Shown piece after piece: positions 12,601 to 24,100 of a stretch of 64,000 bases of DNA (positions within the stretch are counted from its first letter, which is position 1; the number at the start of each line of letters is the position of its first letter). The stretch covers positions 402,001 through 466,000 of the forward strand of contig JAUCMP010000031.1 of NCBI GenBank assembly GCA_030770545.1, read 5' to 3'. The notes under the pieces are model-generated. The model made no database searches, had not been told where the DNA came from, and saw only the letters and a list, made by a program, of their open reading frames with translations. Position numbers and translations under genes: made by a program. This DNA is from Macropodus opercularis. Lineage: Eukaryota > Chordata > Actinopteri > Anabantiformes > Osphronemidae.

Positions 12601-14260
12601 ATGTATTCCAGGTCAGCCTCTGACTTTTGGAACTGCAAAGACATATGTTAAACATGTAGTACACAGCAGATGTACACTGCTTCCTCTTACTAAAGGTAGA
12701 GGTAGTTCTCTAGGGGTAAATTCAATACTACTCCTCAAACACAGATTGCAGCAAGAGGGGGGGACGAGTGGCCCTCGAGGACTGGAGTTTGAGGATTTTT
12801 TTTAAACCAAAACATGAGGCAATAATTACGTATACAATAACACAAGATAAAATACATGCATTATTCTTATTACACATTTCTATACAATGAAATTCACTTT
12901 GTTGCAACTCTTTTACAGCAGCATGTATACACAGTAATAAAAACAAGATAAATAGTAATGCCGTGGAGGTGCACGGTTCAGCTTAATTACGTTTTTTCAT
13001 AATTCCGTCCTAACAACTTGGTGTGTTGAGTCAGACGTGCACTTTTAGTTGTTTTATTTTGAACTGGCTGAATATAATTGGCAGAATTTTTTTATTTTTT
13101 TTGCTGAGATCATTTCATATGGTGGAGGTACAAATCGCTTTAAACAAGAACATATTGAAAAAATCCGGTAACCTCTAAAGAATTTATATTTTTGACTACA
13201 TTTCAAACACAAGGACAATTTGCTTTGGTTAATTTTGACAAATTTATATAGCCTACTTGAAATGTAGGCTTGTAGTATCAAGATGTGAAGTGAAGGTTTC
13301 ATGTAACCTCTAAAGAACATTGTCCATTTCCATTTTCTTTTTACAGGAAAGGCAAATTGAGACACGGTGATGGGCATTAAACAGACTTTGTAAAACCCAT
13401 GCTATTTAAAAATTACTTTTTTAATTACATACTTACAAGGTTCAGCAAGCGTCACTCAAACATAATCTTTCTTCCAGAGTCACTAAAGCTACACCCACTG
13501 ACTCTGTAACTTCACTTTGACTCACAACATGCCAGCTAAACAAGCGAAGCATAAAAAATGCAAAATGCCTTTTTTGCCAACACTCATTCATTTTGCACTT
13601 CAACTGGCTTAAAACTGTTCGATTAAATGGATTCTTTCTACTCCCATCGAAAACACCCATAGTGCCTGTTTTAAATAACGCCTCTGAGAAAGAGAAGAGC
13701 CTAATACTTTTCAGTAAATACCAGTGATATGCTGTGGATTATTTAACTGTTTTGTGTGTGATAACACCCATGCAAGGCTTCATTTGACCATCATTATTAA
13801 ACTCCCATTCATGCTTTGCCATCCGTGTTGTTGAGTTGTAGGTGTTGCAGTTCATAGACATCATTGCTGCTTCACCTGACAGGTGATAATAACCTTTAGC
13901 AGCCAGTCACCAGTGAGCGTGAGGACAAAACACCTGCTCTGTCACTGCACAGCTGCTGCAGGGTCGACGAGCCAGGCCCGTTAATCTCAAAGATTAAGCA
14001 GAGAGTCGCAAAGTCTCAACCGGCCTTCATTTGTGCGCTGTTTTTGCTTCCTTGAAAATGTCCTGACAGTCCTTCTGAATGGCGCCAAAGAGTTTGAACT
14101 GTGTATGAATAACGCTAGTCACAGGAAACCGTAACAGACGATAAACGCTGGTGTAATTATAAGAATGTTTCTAATATTATCACACAAGACAAAAGCGAAC
14201 GTCGTGAGAATTGTTCTCATTGCTTACCATCGCCTCCAGCTTATCCACTGTTGTCTCCAT
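6634..14260 (-). CDS. ska2: Spindle and kinetochore-associated protein 2 (SKA2), five coding exons
   Basis: SKA2 forms the Ska complex with SKA1 and SKA3, which holds kinetochores on microtubules in mitosis. Minus-strand coding exons: 14260-14228 (METTVDKLEAM), 12632-12540 (FQKSEADLEYIEKRL...), 11275-11099 (ETPVTILENL...TDVK), 8924-8856 (IQLLTKFEKTF...) and a small predicted last exon 6687-6634 ending in TAA. All junctions have AG/GT and phase 0, giving about 141 residues; human SKA2 is 121. Exon boundaries and motifs follow the human pattern MEAEVDKLELM / FQKAESDLDYI / NPVTLL..QKES..QTDLE / LTKEEK. The protein is helical and heptad-like, as expected for the Ska coiled-coil core. The last 54-nt exon (VPTAVGASVKPQPLRDS) is inferred from a pyrimidine-rich acceptor and open phase and is the least certain part; exons 1-4 are solid. 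Introns hold an L1 remnant, hAT-type and TTAA-flanked short elements. Confidence 0.9.
7896..8178 (+). mobile_element. TTAA-flanked short non-autonomous DNA element, copy 1
   Basis: This 283-bp unit starts at TTAACCCTCG and ends at ...CACAAGAGTTAA; the ends are imperfect inverted repeats (both read inward as TTAAC(C/T)CT...GGGGTCAAA). It contains no coding sequence. The same body, with words such as 'ggttggataaaacagc' and 'cccctagttatcagtgggg', recurs at 53980-54258 and 61776-62024. TTAA at both ends is the target-site signature of piggyBac-type transposition; classification as a piggyBac MITE is inference. It lies in ska2 intron 4. Confidence 0.7.
8275..8490 (+). repeat. Dispersed non-coding repeat, also present inverted at 27465-27725
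   Basis: The sequence beginning 'ggatgttaacctgctcttga' and containing 'ttagagactacatctccata' and 'ctgcttttgtgcaacaa' matches, in reverse complement, 27465-27725 in tiprl intron 1. No coding potential; probably a short non-autonomous DNA transposon of unknown class. Confidence 0.55.
9018..9085 (+). repeat. Right-half fragment of the TTAA-flanked element
   Basis: Contains 'caacccttgtgtgcgttttt', 'agctttgg' and 'ctagttatcagtggggac', matching the right half of the three longer copies in this window. The left half and terminal TTAA are missing. Confidence 0.55.
9234..9252. repeat. (TA)n microsatellite
   Basis: Run of alternating T and A in ska2 intron 3. Confidence 0.85.
9735..10420 (+). mobile_element. 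LINE-1-type ORF2 C-terminal remnant
   Basis: The plus strand encodes a degenerate tail like that of fish L1 ORF2: a Cys-rich start (CPPVQQFWQRVREHL), then CLLGDLSG, LLLTALCFTKKIILMNWKTR and a hydrophobic/basic end, the usual order after the reverse transcriptase domain (C..H/W..CP...FW...I..LG). Frameshifts and stops break it; the RT and endonuclease parts are absent, fitting 5' truncation. Sits in ska2 intron 3, antisense to the gene. Confidence 0.6.
10655..10705 (+). repeat. SINE/L2-type 3' tail fragment
   Basis: Holds 'cagctgggataggctccagc', a word found in the 3' end of very many fish SINE/L2-type repeats, followed by a short gaat tandem run. Confidence 0.6.
11448..11636. mobile_element. 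Short non-autonomous hAT-like element (MITE)
   Basis: About 190 bp with terminal inverted repeats: the left end reads 'aggtgtcacactccagtcct' and the right end, on the other strand, 'tggtgtcatactccagtcct'. No coding sequence. The same family appears at 60580-60783 and, as a fragment, at 12755-12793. The ends and the 'cctcgagggccactgtcctg' body are typical of a very common fish hAT-type MITE; I could not see a clean 8-bp target duplication. Confidence 0.65.
12755..12793. repeat. Fragment of the hAT-like MITE
   Basis: Only the end block 'gtggccctcgaggactggag' is present, matching the inner end of the copy at 11448-11636. Confidence 0.5.
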
Positions 14261-14292
14261 GTTGAAAACTTTGGAGTCTGCGAGCTTTATGA

Positions 14293-14322
14293 TTCTTCTT
14301 CTTCTTCTTCTTCTTCTTCTTC
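14293..14322. repeat. (TTC)n microsatellite in the ska2 5' region
   Basis: About ten TTC units lie some 30 bp upstream of the ska2 start codon (on the minus strand it reads as a GAA run), probably in the 5' UTR or core promoter. Length variation here could affect the leader. Confidence 0.85.
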
Positions 14323-14889
14323 CTCTGGCAAGTGAAAAACACTGACTGGGTGCATTACCGCCACCTGTAGGTTGGAGTGTGGACTGGTTGGACTAGCTTA
14401 TTCTTTGCGGACGATTACTGTCTGTTTTCTTTTAAATGTCCTGCATATCCGAGTGAAAGTCGGTGGTTATATAGGCAGATTGGATGCATAGGTTATGGCA
14501 ACAGTGAAAACTATACATAAAAACCCTATTTAAAGCTGAAAGTTTAAATACTTTGGTCTGTTGAAAGCATGTTGCAGATTGATAAATGACAAATCGCTAG
14601 ATACCAGAACATTTAAACTGCCTGCCTGAATCCATGACCACACTCACTCACACACACAACAATAGTTGAATGGTAGCAGCACAGAGTCAGAATAATAACT
14701 TGACTCAGGTTTTGCTGAACCAAGTTTAGGGTCACAGAATAGGATACAGCAAAACCAAATTTCACAGCCTTGTATAGAAGAGATGGTGAGGTTGTACATT
14801 TAACTTTCTTTGTTAATTTCATTCCACCTAATTCAGATGGCTCTCTAGTCTACAGCGTTACTAGAGCAGGTATAAACACTGTTATATTG

Positions 14890-16373
14890 TGATATGTTTA
14901 GTCGTCCATCCCACCTTGGATGGAGTCTCTGCTCTCTAGTAACATGGCCAAGTTGATTAGACTCCCTAAACCATGACCCAGAGTGGAGCCAGGACGCAGA
15001 GTCGCAGTCTTACAGGCCTCTCTGCAGATTCTTTACAGCCACCACCACCTCGTTGCAGTAACACTCCCATCGAGACTGTGTCTGCTCCCAAACCACCTAA
15101 ATTATATAAATCACAAATAAATGAAAGAGGAGTGATTCACAGGAATCTAATAAACTTTAAGACAGAACAAAGTAACAATAAAAGAATTGAATGTGGTCTA
15201 TTAAATACAACATCTCTCTCTTCTAAATCTCTGTTAATAAATGACTTGATCAGTGACCATCACATAGATTTATTTAGTCTCACTGAAACCTGGCTGCAGC
15301 AGGATAAATACGTTTGTCTGAATGAGTCAACTCCAATAAGTCACATCAACCATCATATTCCTAGAAGTTCAGGTAGAGGTGGAGGAGTAGCAGCAATATA
15401 TAACTCAGATTTATTAATTATTCCTAGGCCTAAACTTAGATCTAATTCTTTTGAGAGCCTCACTCTGAGCCTTTCTCACTCAGACTGTAAAACCCAGAAA
15501 CCAGTTGTGTTCTGTGTCGTATGATTGTAGTGGGCGACTTTAATATTCATGTAGATGTTGACAGTAACTGTCTCAACATTGCATTTAATTCACTACTGGA
15601 TTCTATTGGTTTTAGTCAGCGTGTGAATGAACCCACTCACTGTCTTAATCATACTCTGGATCTTGTTCTGACTTATGGGTTGAGATTGATCATTTAAAAG
15701 TTCTCCCTCAAAACCCTCTGTTATCTGACCATTTCTTAATAACGTTTGAATTTACCATAACAGACCTGACAACAGTTGGAAATAAGTTCTATTACAGCAG
15801 ATGTTTATCTGATGATGCTGTTGTTAGATTTAAGGATGATTCCATCATCTTTTGTCTCATTCCCTCATAGCTACACAGAGGAGAGCAGTCATCTGAATCA
15901 TGAGCAGGTAGATTGTCTTGTTGATGATGCTGCAGCTTCACTGCGTACAATTTTAGACACTGTTGCTCCTCTGAAGAAGAAGCCAGTGAATCAGAGGAGG
16001 TTGGCTCCATGTTATAATTTAGATCCGCAGCCTTAAGCAGAGGACCCGAAAACTAGAAAGACAGTGACGTTGAACAAATTAGGTGAATCCTGTCTAGCAT
16101 GGAAAGACAGTTTAATACTATATACAAAAGCACTTGGGGTTGCTAGAACCACATAACGTTAGCTTCTGGTTCTACTGTAGGAACCTTGGTGTCATTTTGA
16201 CCAAGATCTCTCCTTTACATCATATATTAAAGAAATCTCTAGACCTGCCTACTTCCACCTTAGGAATATTGCTAAAATTAGGAGCATCCTCTCACAGAGT
16301 GATGCTGAAAAGTGAATCCATGCATTTGTTACCTCTAGGCTGGACGACTGTAACTCGCTACTCTTAGGATGAC
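14890..16373 (+). mobile_element. L2-type LINE copy with internal deletion
   Basis: Plus-strand remnant carrying the element's 5' end and endonuclease start (SDHHIDLFSLTETWLQ, then a Gly-rich SSGRGGGVAAIYNS), a second-frame 'VVGDFN'-type stretch near 15525-15560, then a jump to the very end of the reverse transcriptase ORF (LSFTSYIKEISRPAYFHLRN region near 16215-16270). The central reverse transcriptase with the YADD motif, present at 43427-45821, is missing. Several frameshifts and stops; dead copy. It stops abruptly where the foldback element at 16374 begins. Confidence 0.75.
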
Positions 16374-16684
16374 AGAGAGAGATAAACACATCCTTTCATC
16401 AAATTAATTTTGACAGGTTTAGGGGAGGAGTCCATGGCTTCTGATTGGTTGATCCCTATCTAAGCCCCTCCCCAAGTCCGCCCCTAATATGATATGATAA
16501 TTATGAAATTATTAAGAAATTATTAAAAATTAAAAATTAAAAAAAATCTGAAAAGGGGGTTCATTTATTGTGTAATATGAGTTTTTATTATTGTGATGTT
16601 AGAATGGTGTTTCTGAGGAATGTTGGTTGTTTTATTCACTTCAGGGTTTATGGTGCAGGTGGTGCTGCGTCATCGATGGGGCTG

Positions 16685-16688
<4 letters not shown>

Positions 16689-16742
<54 letters not shown>
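16689..16742. repeat. (GT)n microsatellite
   Basis: About 27 uninterrupted GT units inside the foldback element. Confidence 0.95.
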
Positions 16743-16744
<2 letters not shown>

Positions 16745-17393
16745 TCGTGACAGAGGAGGGTGATTGGTGTGGGGAGACTGTAACAAGTGCTTGGTAACAA
16801 GTTTGGTAAAAAGCCAGCGCTTCTAGACAGCAAACAGGGAATGAAAAAAGAAAAGAAAGTTCTTTAGAGAAGAATATGCGCAGAGGTAAAAAATAAAATA
16901 ATGTTGACTTACTACTTTGTAAATGGTAACAGTTTTCTACCTTAAACAACTAAAATAAAAATAAAAAAGTAAACAAAAGAAAGTTCTTTAGAGAAGAATA
17001 TGTGCAGAGGTAAAAAATAAAATAATGTGGACTTACTGGTTTGTAAATGGTAACAGTTTTCACCTTAAACAACCTCACATACAGCAAAAACATTCCGTGT
17101 GTCCTCTCTCAGTAGAGTGCTACAATTCTCAAGAGAAACAAAACAGAACTTAAAACAAACTCGAAGTTAAATTAAACTGAGACATAGGGTGAAACTAAAC
17201 GTTTACCTTTTTATGAAGTAAGAATCGGGCATTTTCTGAGGAGCCTCTCGTACAGCGTCCGTCTCTAGCAGGGTCTCTGCGTAAACTGAGAGAGCGGACT
17301 CTCGTTCAGGATGGGGCGGGGTCTCTAAGAGGTAGGGCGACAGGTGACTATGGTCAGCGCTGCAGGGTAAGGAGGGAGCGCTAGTCTGTCTGT

Positions 17394-17554
17394 GTGCCTC
17401 CGGCTGAGACAGACGCTGAAACTTTCCTCACAAAAACAAATTAAAGTTCAACTTTAATTTGTTTTTGTGAGGTAAAGGAAAGTTTTAGACAGACGAATTA
17501 AAAGGAAAAGTTTCAGCGTCTGTCTAAAAGACGGTTTTTCTCAGCCGGAGGCAC
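17394..17554. repeat. Nested palindrome / potential cruciform
   Basis: A perfect inner palindrome has 23-bp arms (17426-17448 and 17450-17472) around one central C. Outside it, 'gtgcctccggctgaga' and 'cagacgctgaaacttt' on the left pair with 'aaagtttcagcgtctg' and 'tctcagccggaggcac' on the right, with an unpaired insert on the right side. Confidence 0.85.
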
Positions 17555-18011
17555 CGATTCTTACTTCATAAAAAGCTAAACGTTTAGTTAGATAAGGATC
17601 AACCAATCAGAAGCCTTGGACTCCTCCCCTAAACCTGTCAAAATTAATTTGATGAAAGGATGTGTTTATCTCTCTCTAACGCTAAATGATCAATAAAGCT
17701 TAAAAAAAGGTTTTATAAAGCATCATTGTCCTTCTTAATGCAGGATTTTGTTGCTTGTATGAGCATTATTGATACTTATCACTTGTGCAGCTCACCAGCA
17801 CCACATTGAAGCCCACAACACAGAGTACAAACCAACACAGAAAGCTAGAAAGCTAGAGATTTACATAAGTTAACTTTATTTGACCAATGTGTAAACGTAT
17901 TCTAACACATTCTGTAGTTTTGTTTAGAAAACAAACTGTTATACCTTCCATAAACCACTGCAGAAACTACAAAATGCTTTAAGAAATGCTATGCACTATT
18001 ACAATACAATG

Positions 18012-18017
18012 TTTATT
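18012..18017 (-). other. Candidate poly(A) signal of tiprl
   Basis: Minus-strand AATAAA about 140 bp beyond the tiprl stop codon. Position is plausible for the 3' UTR; alternatives lie farther downstream. Confidence 0.45.
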
Positions 18018-18158
18018 TCAATATAGAGACATAAAAGATGAAGCTGCAGATGAAGAACACAGAATTATACTGGTCGGATACAAAAATGAAGGGATGTTAC
18101 TGGAACTTTAAAAACATGGTATGACTACTATTTCTGTTTTCACAATGCAACACATGAG

Positions 18159-21100
18159 TCACTGAAGGACCTCACTGCCAGCTGTCTGTTGGTAAACCAC
18201 TGGAAGTTCCAGCTTCTCGCACTCTGTCTGCTTCAGGGTTAAATGCTGAGCAATCTCATTAGGATCGGTGTAGAGTGCAGAAGGAACATTCTGAAAAAGA
18301 GTGTGACATCTGTATCAAGATATTAACCTAACAAATATTTACATTAACAATAAATACACAACTGACTGGAATTCTGAGTTTTAACAAAGAAATGTAATAA
18401 TAATAATTGTGCCACATACATTCCAATTAGTAAAAAAAACCCACAAAAAAACAATTAAATAAATTCTTCTAGGTACACTGGAACAGGATCAGGATGAGGA
18501 TTGAAAATAATATATATTATTTACATTTTTTTATACTATATCGATATTTATTCTCAACATTAACAATACTATAGACATTAAGGTAATTTAACTAAACAAT
18601 AAAAGGGAAGAAAATAAGACTAACACCAAGTCATTCTACAAAAATGTGTGTTTTAACTAAGAAAAAAAGTTACACCCTCATATTTATTCCCACTTAATAT
18701 GGCTGAAATCACACACAGGTGTATCACTCCAGGTGCACATGATTAGTACATTGTTACTCGCATTTTGAATGAGGCTTGGCCTTTCTAAACCTCAGACATT
18801 TGGTTTGCTGTGCTCCTGACTCTTGAAGTGCGAGTGAGCACCATGACTGCAGAAGAGCAGTCTGAGGGCTTCAGAAAAAAAATAAATAGAAGCCTATGAC
18901 TGTAGTAAGTATTTCAAAACATCTCGAAAGATGATCAAAATCAGCCATTCCACTGTCTGGAAAATAGTGTAAACAAAACAACTACCAACATGCCCAGGTC
19001 TGGCCATCTGTGCATGCTAAATCTAAAGGATGCTAAAATAGGTCTCCAAAAACCCTAAAATGTCATCACGGGACCTACAGCAGGCTCTGGCTGTGCATGC
19101 CTCTACAATCACAAAGAGACTGTGCACATTTAATTTGCATGGTAGTAAATAAGCTAATTTCATTTGATGCCAGCTACAGGTCTCTTCTTTTCAAAACAGT
19201 TTTAACATGTCTGGTATGGTTATGAGGTCCTGGAATTTGGTCCTATTCTTGTCTGATATTGGTTTCCAGCAGCTGAAGAGTTTGTGGTCGTCTTTGACGA
19301 TGCGCCAAATGTTCTGTATATGTGAAAGATCTGGAGTGCAGGCAGGCCAATTGAGCACCCGGACTGTTCCACGACAAATCCATGTTGTAATGCTGCAGTA
19401 TGTGGTTTTGCATTGTCCTGCTGACCTACACAAAGCCTTCCCTGAAGTAGTCGTCTGGAGGGGAGGATATGTTGCTCTGAAATTTTTATATACCTTTCAG
19501 CATTCATAGTACCTTCCAAAACATACAAGCTGCCTATATCCTATGCACTTATGCAGCCCCATACCATCAGAGATGCTGATCTTTTGAATTGACCGCTGAT
19601 AACACAATAATAAAAACAAATAAATAATCATATGGTATATATATAAATAAATAAATATAATGAATGAATGAATGAAATATTGGCTCGTGTGGACATGCGC
19701 AAAGTTGATCAACTTGGATAACTCACCTTTAGTTCAGATATTTTGCTCTCCCTTGTGCTGAACTCTCGTAACATATAATTTGTTCCACCCTTAAATGAGA
19801 ATGACACAGAAAAAGCATTACCATACAACTCAGTATGCTACTATAAAGCCATGCAATGCACGTTGCCCATGTTGTAGCAGCTTACCTCATGATACAGACG
19901 TGTGTCATTTATCCTGATCAGTACTCCGTCCACTCTTAGGAAGAAGCGCAACAACAAGAAGAAACTGGTGGGCATCACCCTCTAGAACATCAACAAGACA
20001 CACACAGCAATATGCAATATTGCAGAGTTACTCCCACAAATCATTTAAACGGTGGAAGGAAACATTTTATAACAATTACCATCTGATATTAAAGAAACTG
20101 AAAAAGGAAGACTGACTGGATTATCATTTGGACAATTAGTATTAGCCCACTTCATTTGAAAACAACACTCACAATTTTGACACTGATCATTGAGACTCCA
20201 TGGTCATGCAGCTCATCCTCAAACAACAGAACCTCATCGAAGAACACGATCTGTTCCCGAGCTTTCAGCTTCTCCACGTTGATACGTTCTGCTGTTTCAG
20301 TCACCTAAGAAAGAGGTAAAAAGCACAATAAAACAATGAATATTATAACCTGAAACTGAAAACTGCTGTGAGCCATTTTTAAGCCGACAGTTACTGTACA
20401 GCAGCAGTCCCCAGCCAGACCGACAGGTTTCACATAAAACAATATTTTCACGGACAGAACTAAAAACAAAGTGCAGAAAAATACAACTCACAGTCCCCCC
20501 TGAATTAGTGGAGTCATGAACATGTTTCCCTCCTATGAGCCTGCCCCATCTGGGGTAATAGAAGACAATGACACCTGATGTGTTATGTCCAGTCTACTCC
20601 AAAATTTGGTTTTGGTTACCGTCACTGCAGAAAAATGTTGGAAATGGAAGCAAGGCATTTAGTGCATTTTGGGTGATCTCTGGATATTCAGTCTTGATCT
20701 CAATCCGGAGATGTTGTGCCCATGGGCACGAGGTTGCCCACCGGGGCCGCGTTAGTTGCCCGCAGGCCAGTTCTTAAAAAAACCCCAAAACACTCGTCAC
20801 GAATGAGCTCTGTATACATTGTTTACTTGTGTTGCATATTCTTTTTTTTAAAATCACACTTGCAGATTTTAAAACAAAAATATAAAGATAAGATAACATA
20901 TGATAATCTTTTATTGACACGTTGGGGAAGTTATCACGACAGCTACAAAGGACTACAGAACATAGGTGGTGCAAAAAAAAAACAAACTGTGCAAAGAGGA
21001 CGTACAAATTTACAATATTTACAAATAAAGTTTTACAAAAAAGATAATTAAATTAAAAATGTTTAATATGTATAATCACTGATTTAGTTAGGTTCAAAGC

Positions 21101-24100
21101 TCAGTTATACCCACGACAAAAGTCAAACTTCAGAGTAGTGAGCGTGAAAGAAAACAGTGTATGTCTCATCTACGATATGAAAGTGGCAACACTTCAGTAC
21201 GTGCCACAAAAGTTACAAAGCTAACTACCCGCTTTATTAACTGACCAGTTAGTGTGTCTAAGTATTTTGCCAATTTCATGCTGTGTGTAAATGATGGCAG
21301 TGAATTATTCAGTGCTGGTGCTTTTGAGGTTTAACTTAAACATCATGAGAGGAATTTAAATCCTCTGAAATCCATTTTTGTGATTAAGTTGCACCCTGGT
21401 AATGCCCCTGCTTATAGAGTATTAAGGTTTTCCTGGAGTTGCACTCAATGGTTCATTTCACTCTCCTTCCTTACTCAAACATGTGTGTGCACACAGCGCT
21501 GCAGAAGCTGAAGGAGCATGTGGATCTGGAGCACCATGCTCAACTCCAACAACGGAGCGGAGCAAGTCTGTGAGTTACAGGAAGCTTTGACCAAACAGCA
21601 GACTTTTTTCACCTGGCCTGTAAAAAAGTCCCAGAAAACAGCCGAAGCTACATTTAGAGCTTTTTTGATCAAGAAGAAGGCAGCGCTCTTAGACGGGGAG
21701 GTTTTTAAAGAAGCACTGATGCTTATTGCTGACACCATGTTTAAAGACGAGAGGAACTTAAACAGCATGTGTGCCAAACCCAAACAGCACAGGATGTTCA
21801 AAGTGCTGTTGGAGGTGGAGAATGGTGACCTGTTACTTGACACAGAAATTCAATGGCTCGGCAAGGGACGGGTTTTTGTCACTTTTGCCTGAAATCACAG
21901 AGTTCATGCAATCTAAAGGCGATGACACCTCACTGCTGGAGGACACCAAGTGGATACTTGACCTTGCATTTTTAAAGGAACATCACTGGGAAGCTAAACC
22001 ACTTGAACTGTGAGCTGCAAAGGTCTGAAATTATCATTTCAGAATGAAAGAATTGCAAAAATTAGAGAAATAGAGTGTTGCATGTTGAAACTTCTTACCT
22101 TGTTAAATCACTCTTAATGATTCTTTCTTCTACTTAAGGTTAAACCACGCTTTTTCCTGCACACTTTGACCTACACCAAATATCAAAATGTGCAGCTTTT
22201 TAAGGAGAAGACTGCTTGTATTAATCCTTTTCATATTTTTTGAAATAAAAAAATATTATATATTTTTCATCATTTTCCCATAGAAATGAATGAAGAGACT
22301 GTTTCATGTCATCTTCTACTTAGTCCTCTTTCAGCTTAAATAACTTTGGCAGACGCCATTTAAATTTTGTTCTGCTCGTTCTAGCAATGCTTTTAAAGCT
22401 TTAGTGTCAGGGAACGCTTGCAAAATTCTATCAGCATATTTGAGGGGTTTCTATACTTTTACTGTTTGGATCAAAGCAGCTATGTTTTATTAAATTATTT
22501 AAAGACTTTCAGCTCTGTTTCAAGCACTTCTATTTCTCTTAAGCTACTTTTAAGAAGGTTTTAAACTCTCCAGCTACTGTCTTGGGGAATACATTCAGCA
22601 GTACAGCATTCACAGTGCATTTTCTAGAGGAAATGCTTTTAAAGACTGTATGTAAACAGTAGTGATGTATTATTTATATATTTCACTATATATACACATA
22701 GTGTGTGTTTTGATGGTTTTTATTTAATTAATTTATTCTCTACAATAAAATCAAACAATCACACAATGTTTACTTACCAACATAATTTCTGTTTGTAGTT
22801 CAGTTATAATGTCAGTTTGGAAAACTGGAAAAGTATAAAATATTAATTAAATCTCGACCCATAGCAACAGAAATGTGTAAAGATTTGTGAAGCAATTACA
22901 ACTTTGCAGTGAACAGAATAATATTATTAAACACCAATGCCGTTTTTCAAAACAAAGTTCAAAGTTGCTTCATAAAAGCAAAGGAATGTAGAATTTGAAG
23001 TCACTTTGCTAACACTGAAATAGAGGCTAAACCACTGGACTAAGGCAAGGAACAGCTCCAGTCCCTATGTGTTATCCATTAACAAACAACTTGAACGCAT
23101 GAAGCCCAAAAGAAAGGAAGTCGCCCTAAATAAATGTAAATTTTGAGCCTTATTATGTGAAGAGCTCTACATTATAACATTTAGATTGATAAAGACATCC
23201 TTAAGTCAACAATGACAGACCACTTTATCTCCATTCTGTTACGCAGCAGAGGCATTAAAACACCGTCAACATAGTGGTGCACGAGTATGTACATCTTACT
23301 AAACACAGGATATCAGCAATTGATTAGAATTTTAAGAAATGTTATATTTATTTAGTAGGGAAGCTTTAACACCATGCAACAAGTACAGTCATGGCCAAAA
23401 ATATCTGCACCCTTGCAATTCTGTCAGAAAATGCAACACCCTTGACTAGCACACCCTTTGGAGAAATGCCTGAACTCAGTGACTTCCTGTAACCATGAAT
23501 GGGTTTCTGTCACCTCTCTACTGCAATTGTGGGCCACTGTTCTTTTGCAAACTGCTCTAGGTCATTTAGAGGATGTCTGCTCCCATCTGCTTATTTTGAG
23601 ATCTCTCCACAGGTTCTAAGGGATTCAGCGCTTCGCTTTGTAACCATTTCTGATGCTTGCTGAAGTGTGTTTGGGGTCATTGTCCTGCTGGACGACCCAT
23701 GACCTCTGGTGGAGATGCAGCTTTCTGACATCACTATGTTGTGCCCCAAAATTCTTTTGTAATCATCAGATTTCATGACAGCGTTCACACAGTCAAGGCC
23801 TCCAGTGCCAGAAGCAGCAAAGCAACCCCAGAACGTCTTTGAGCCTCCACCATGTTTGACTGTAGGGACTGTGTTCTTTTCTCTGAAAGCCTAATTTCTT
23901 TTTCTGTAAACAGTGCTATGATGTCCTTCACTAAAAGCTATACTTTTGCATCATCTGTCCACAGTACGTTCTCCCAGGAGGATTGTGGTTTTGTCACATA
24001 CGTTTTGTCAAACTCCAGTCTTGCTTTTTCTGCCTTTGTGTCAGCAGTGGTGTCCTCCTGGGTCTCCTACCATAGCGTCCCTTTTCATTCAGATGGCAAC

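Larger units (their letters stand above)
16374..17677. mobile_element. Foldback DNA element with 87-bp terminal inverted repeats
   Basis: Left arm 16374-16460 and right arm 17591-17677 are inverted copies differing at only two of 87 positions; each starts 'agagagagataaacacatcc' reading inward. Inside are a (GT)n run (16689-16742), a direct duplication of about 95 bp (16854-16950 and 16978-17073), a second inverted pair (about 17198-17230 against 17551-17587) and a nested palindrome at 17394-17554. No transposase is encoded, so it would be non-autonomous. The superfamily is unclear because no target duplication is obvious. Confidence 0.75.

Noticed and set aside
16641..16949. Open frames with His-Thr repeats
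   Set aside because: Produced by translating the (GT)n microsatellite.
20173..20304. A microexon between tiprl exons 3 and 4
   Set aside because: First suspected because using the gtatgc donor breaks phase; extending exon 3 to the gtgggt donor restores both frame and the family's residue pattern, so no microexon is needed.
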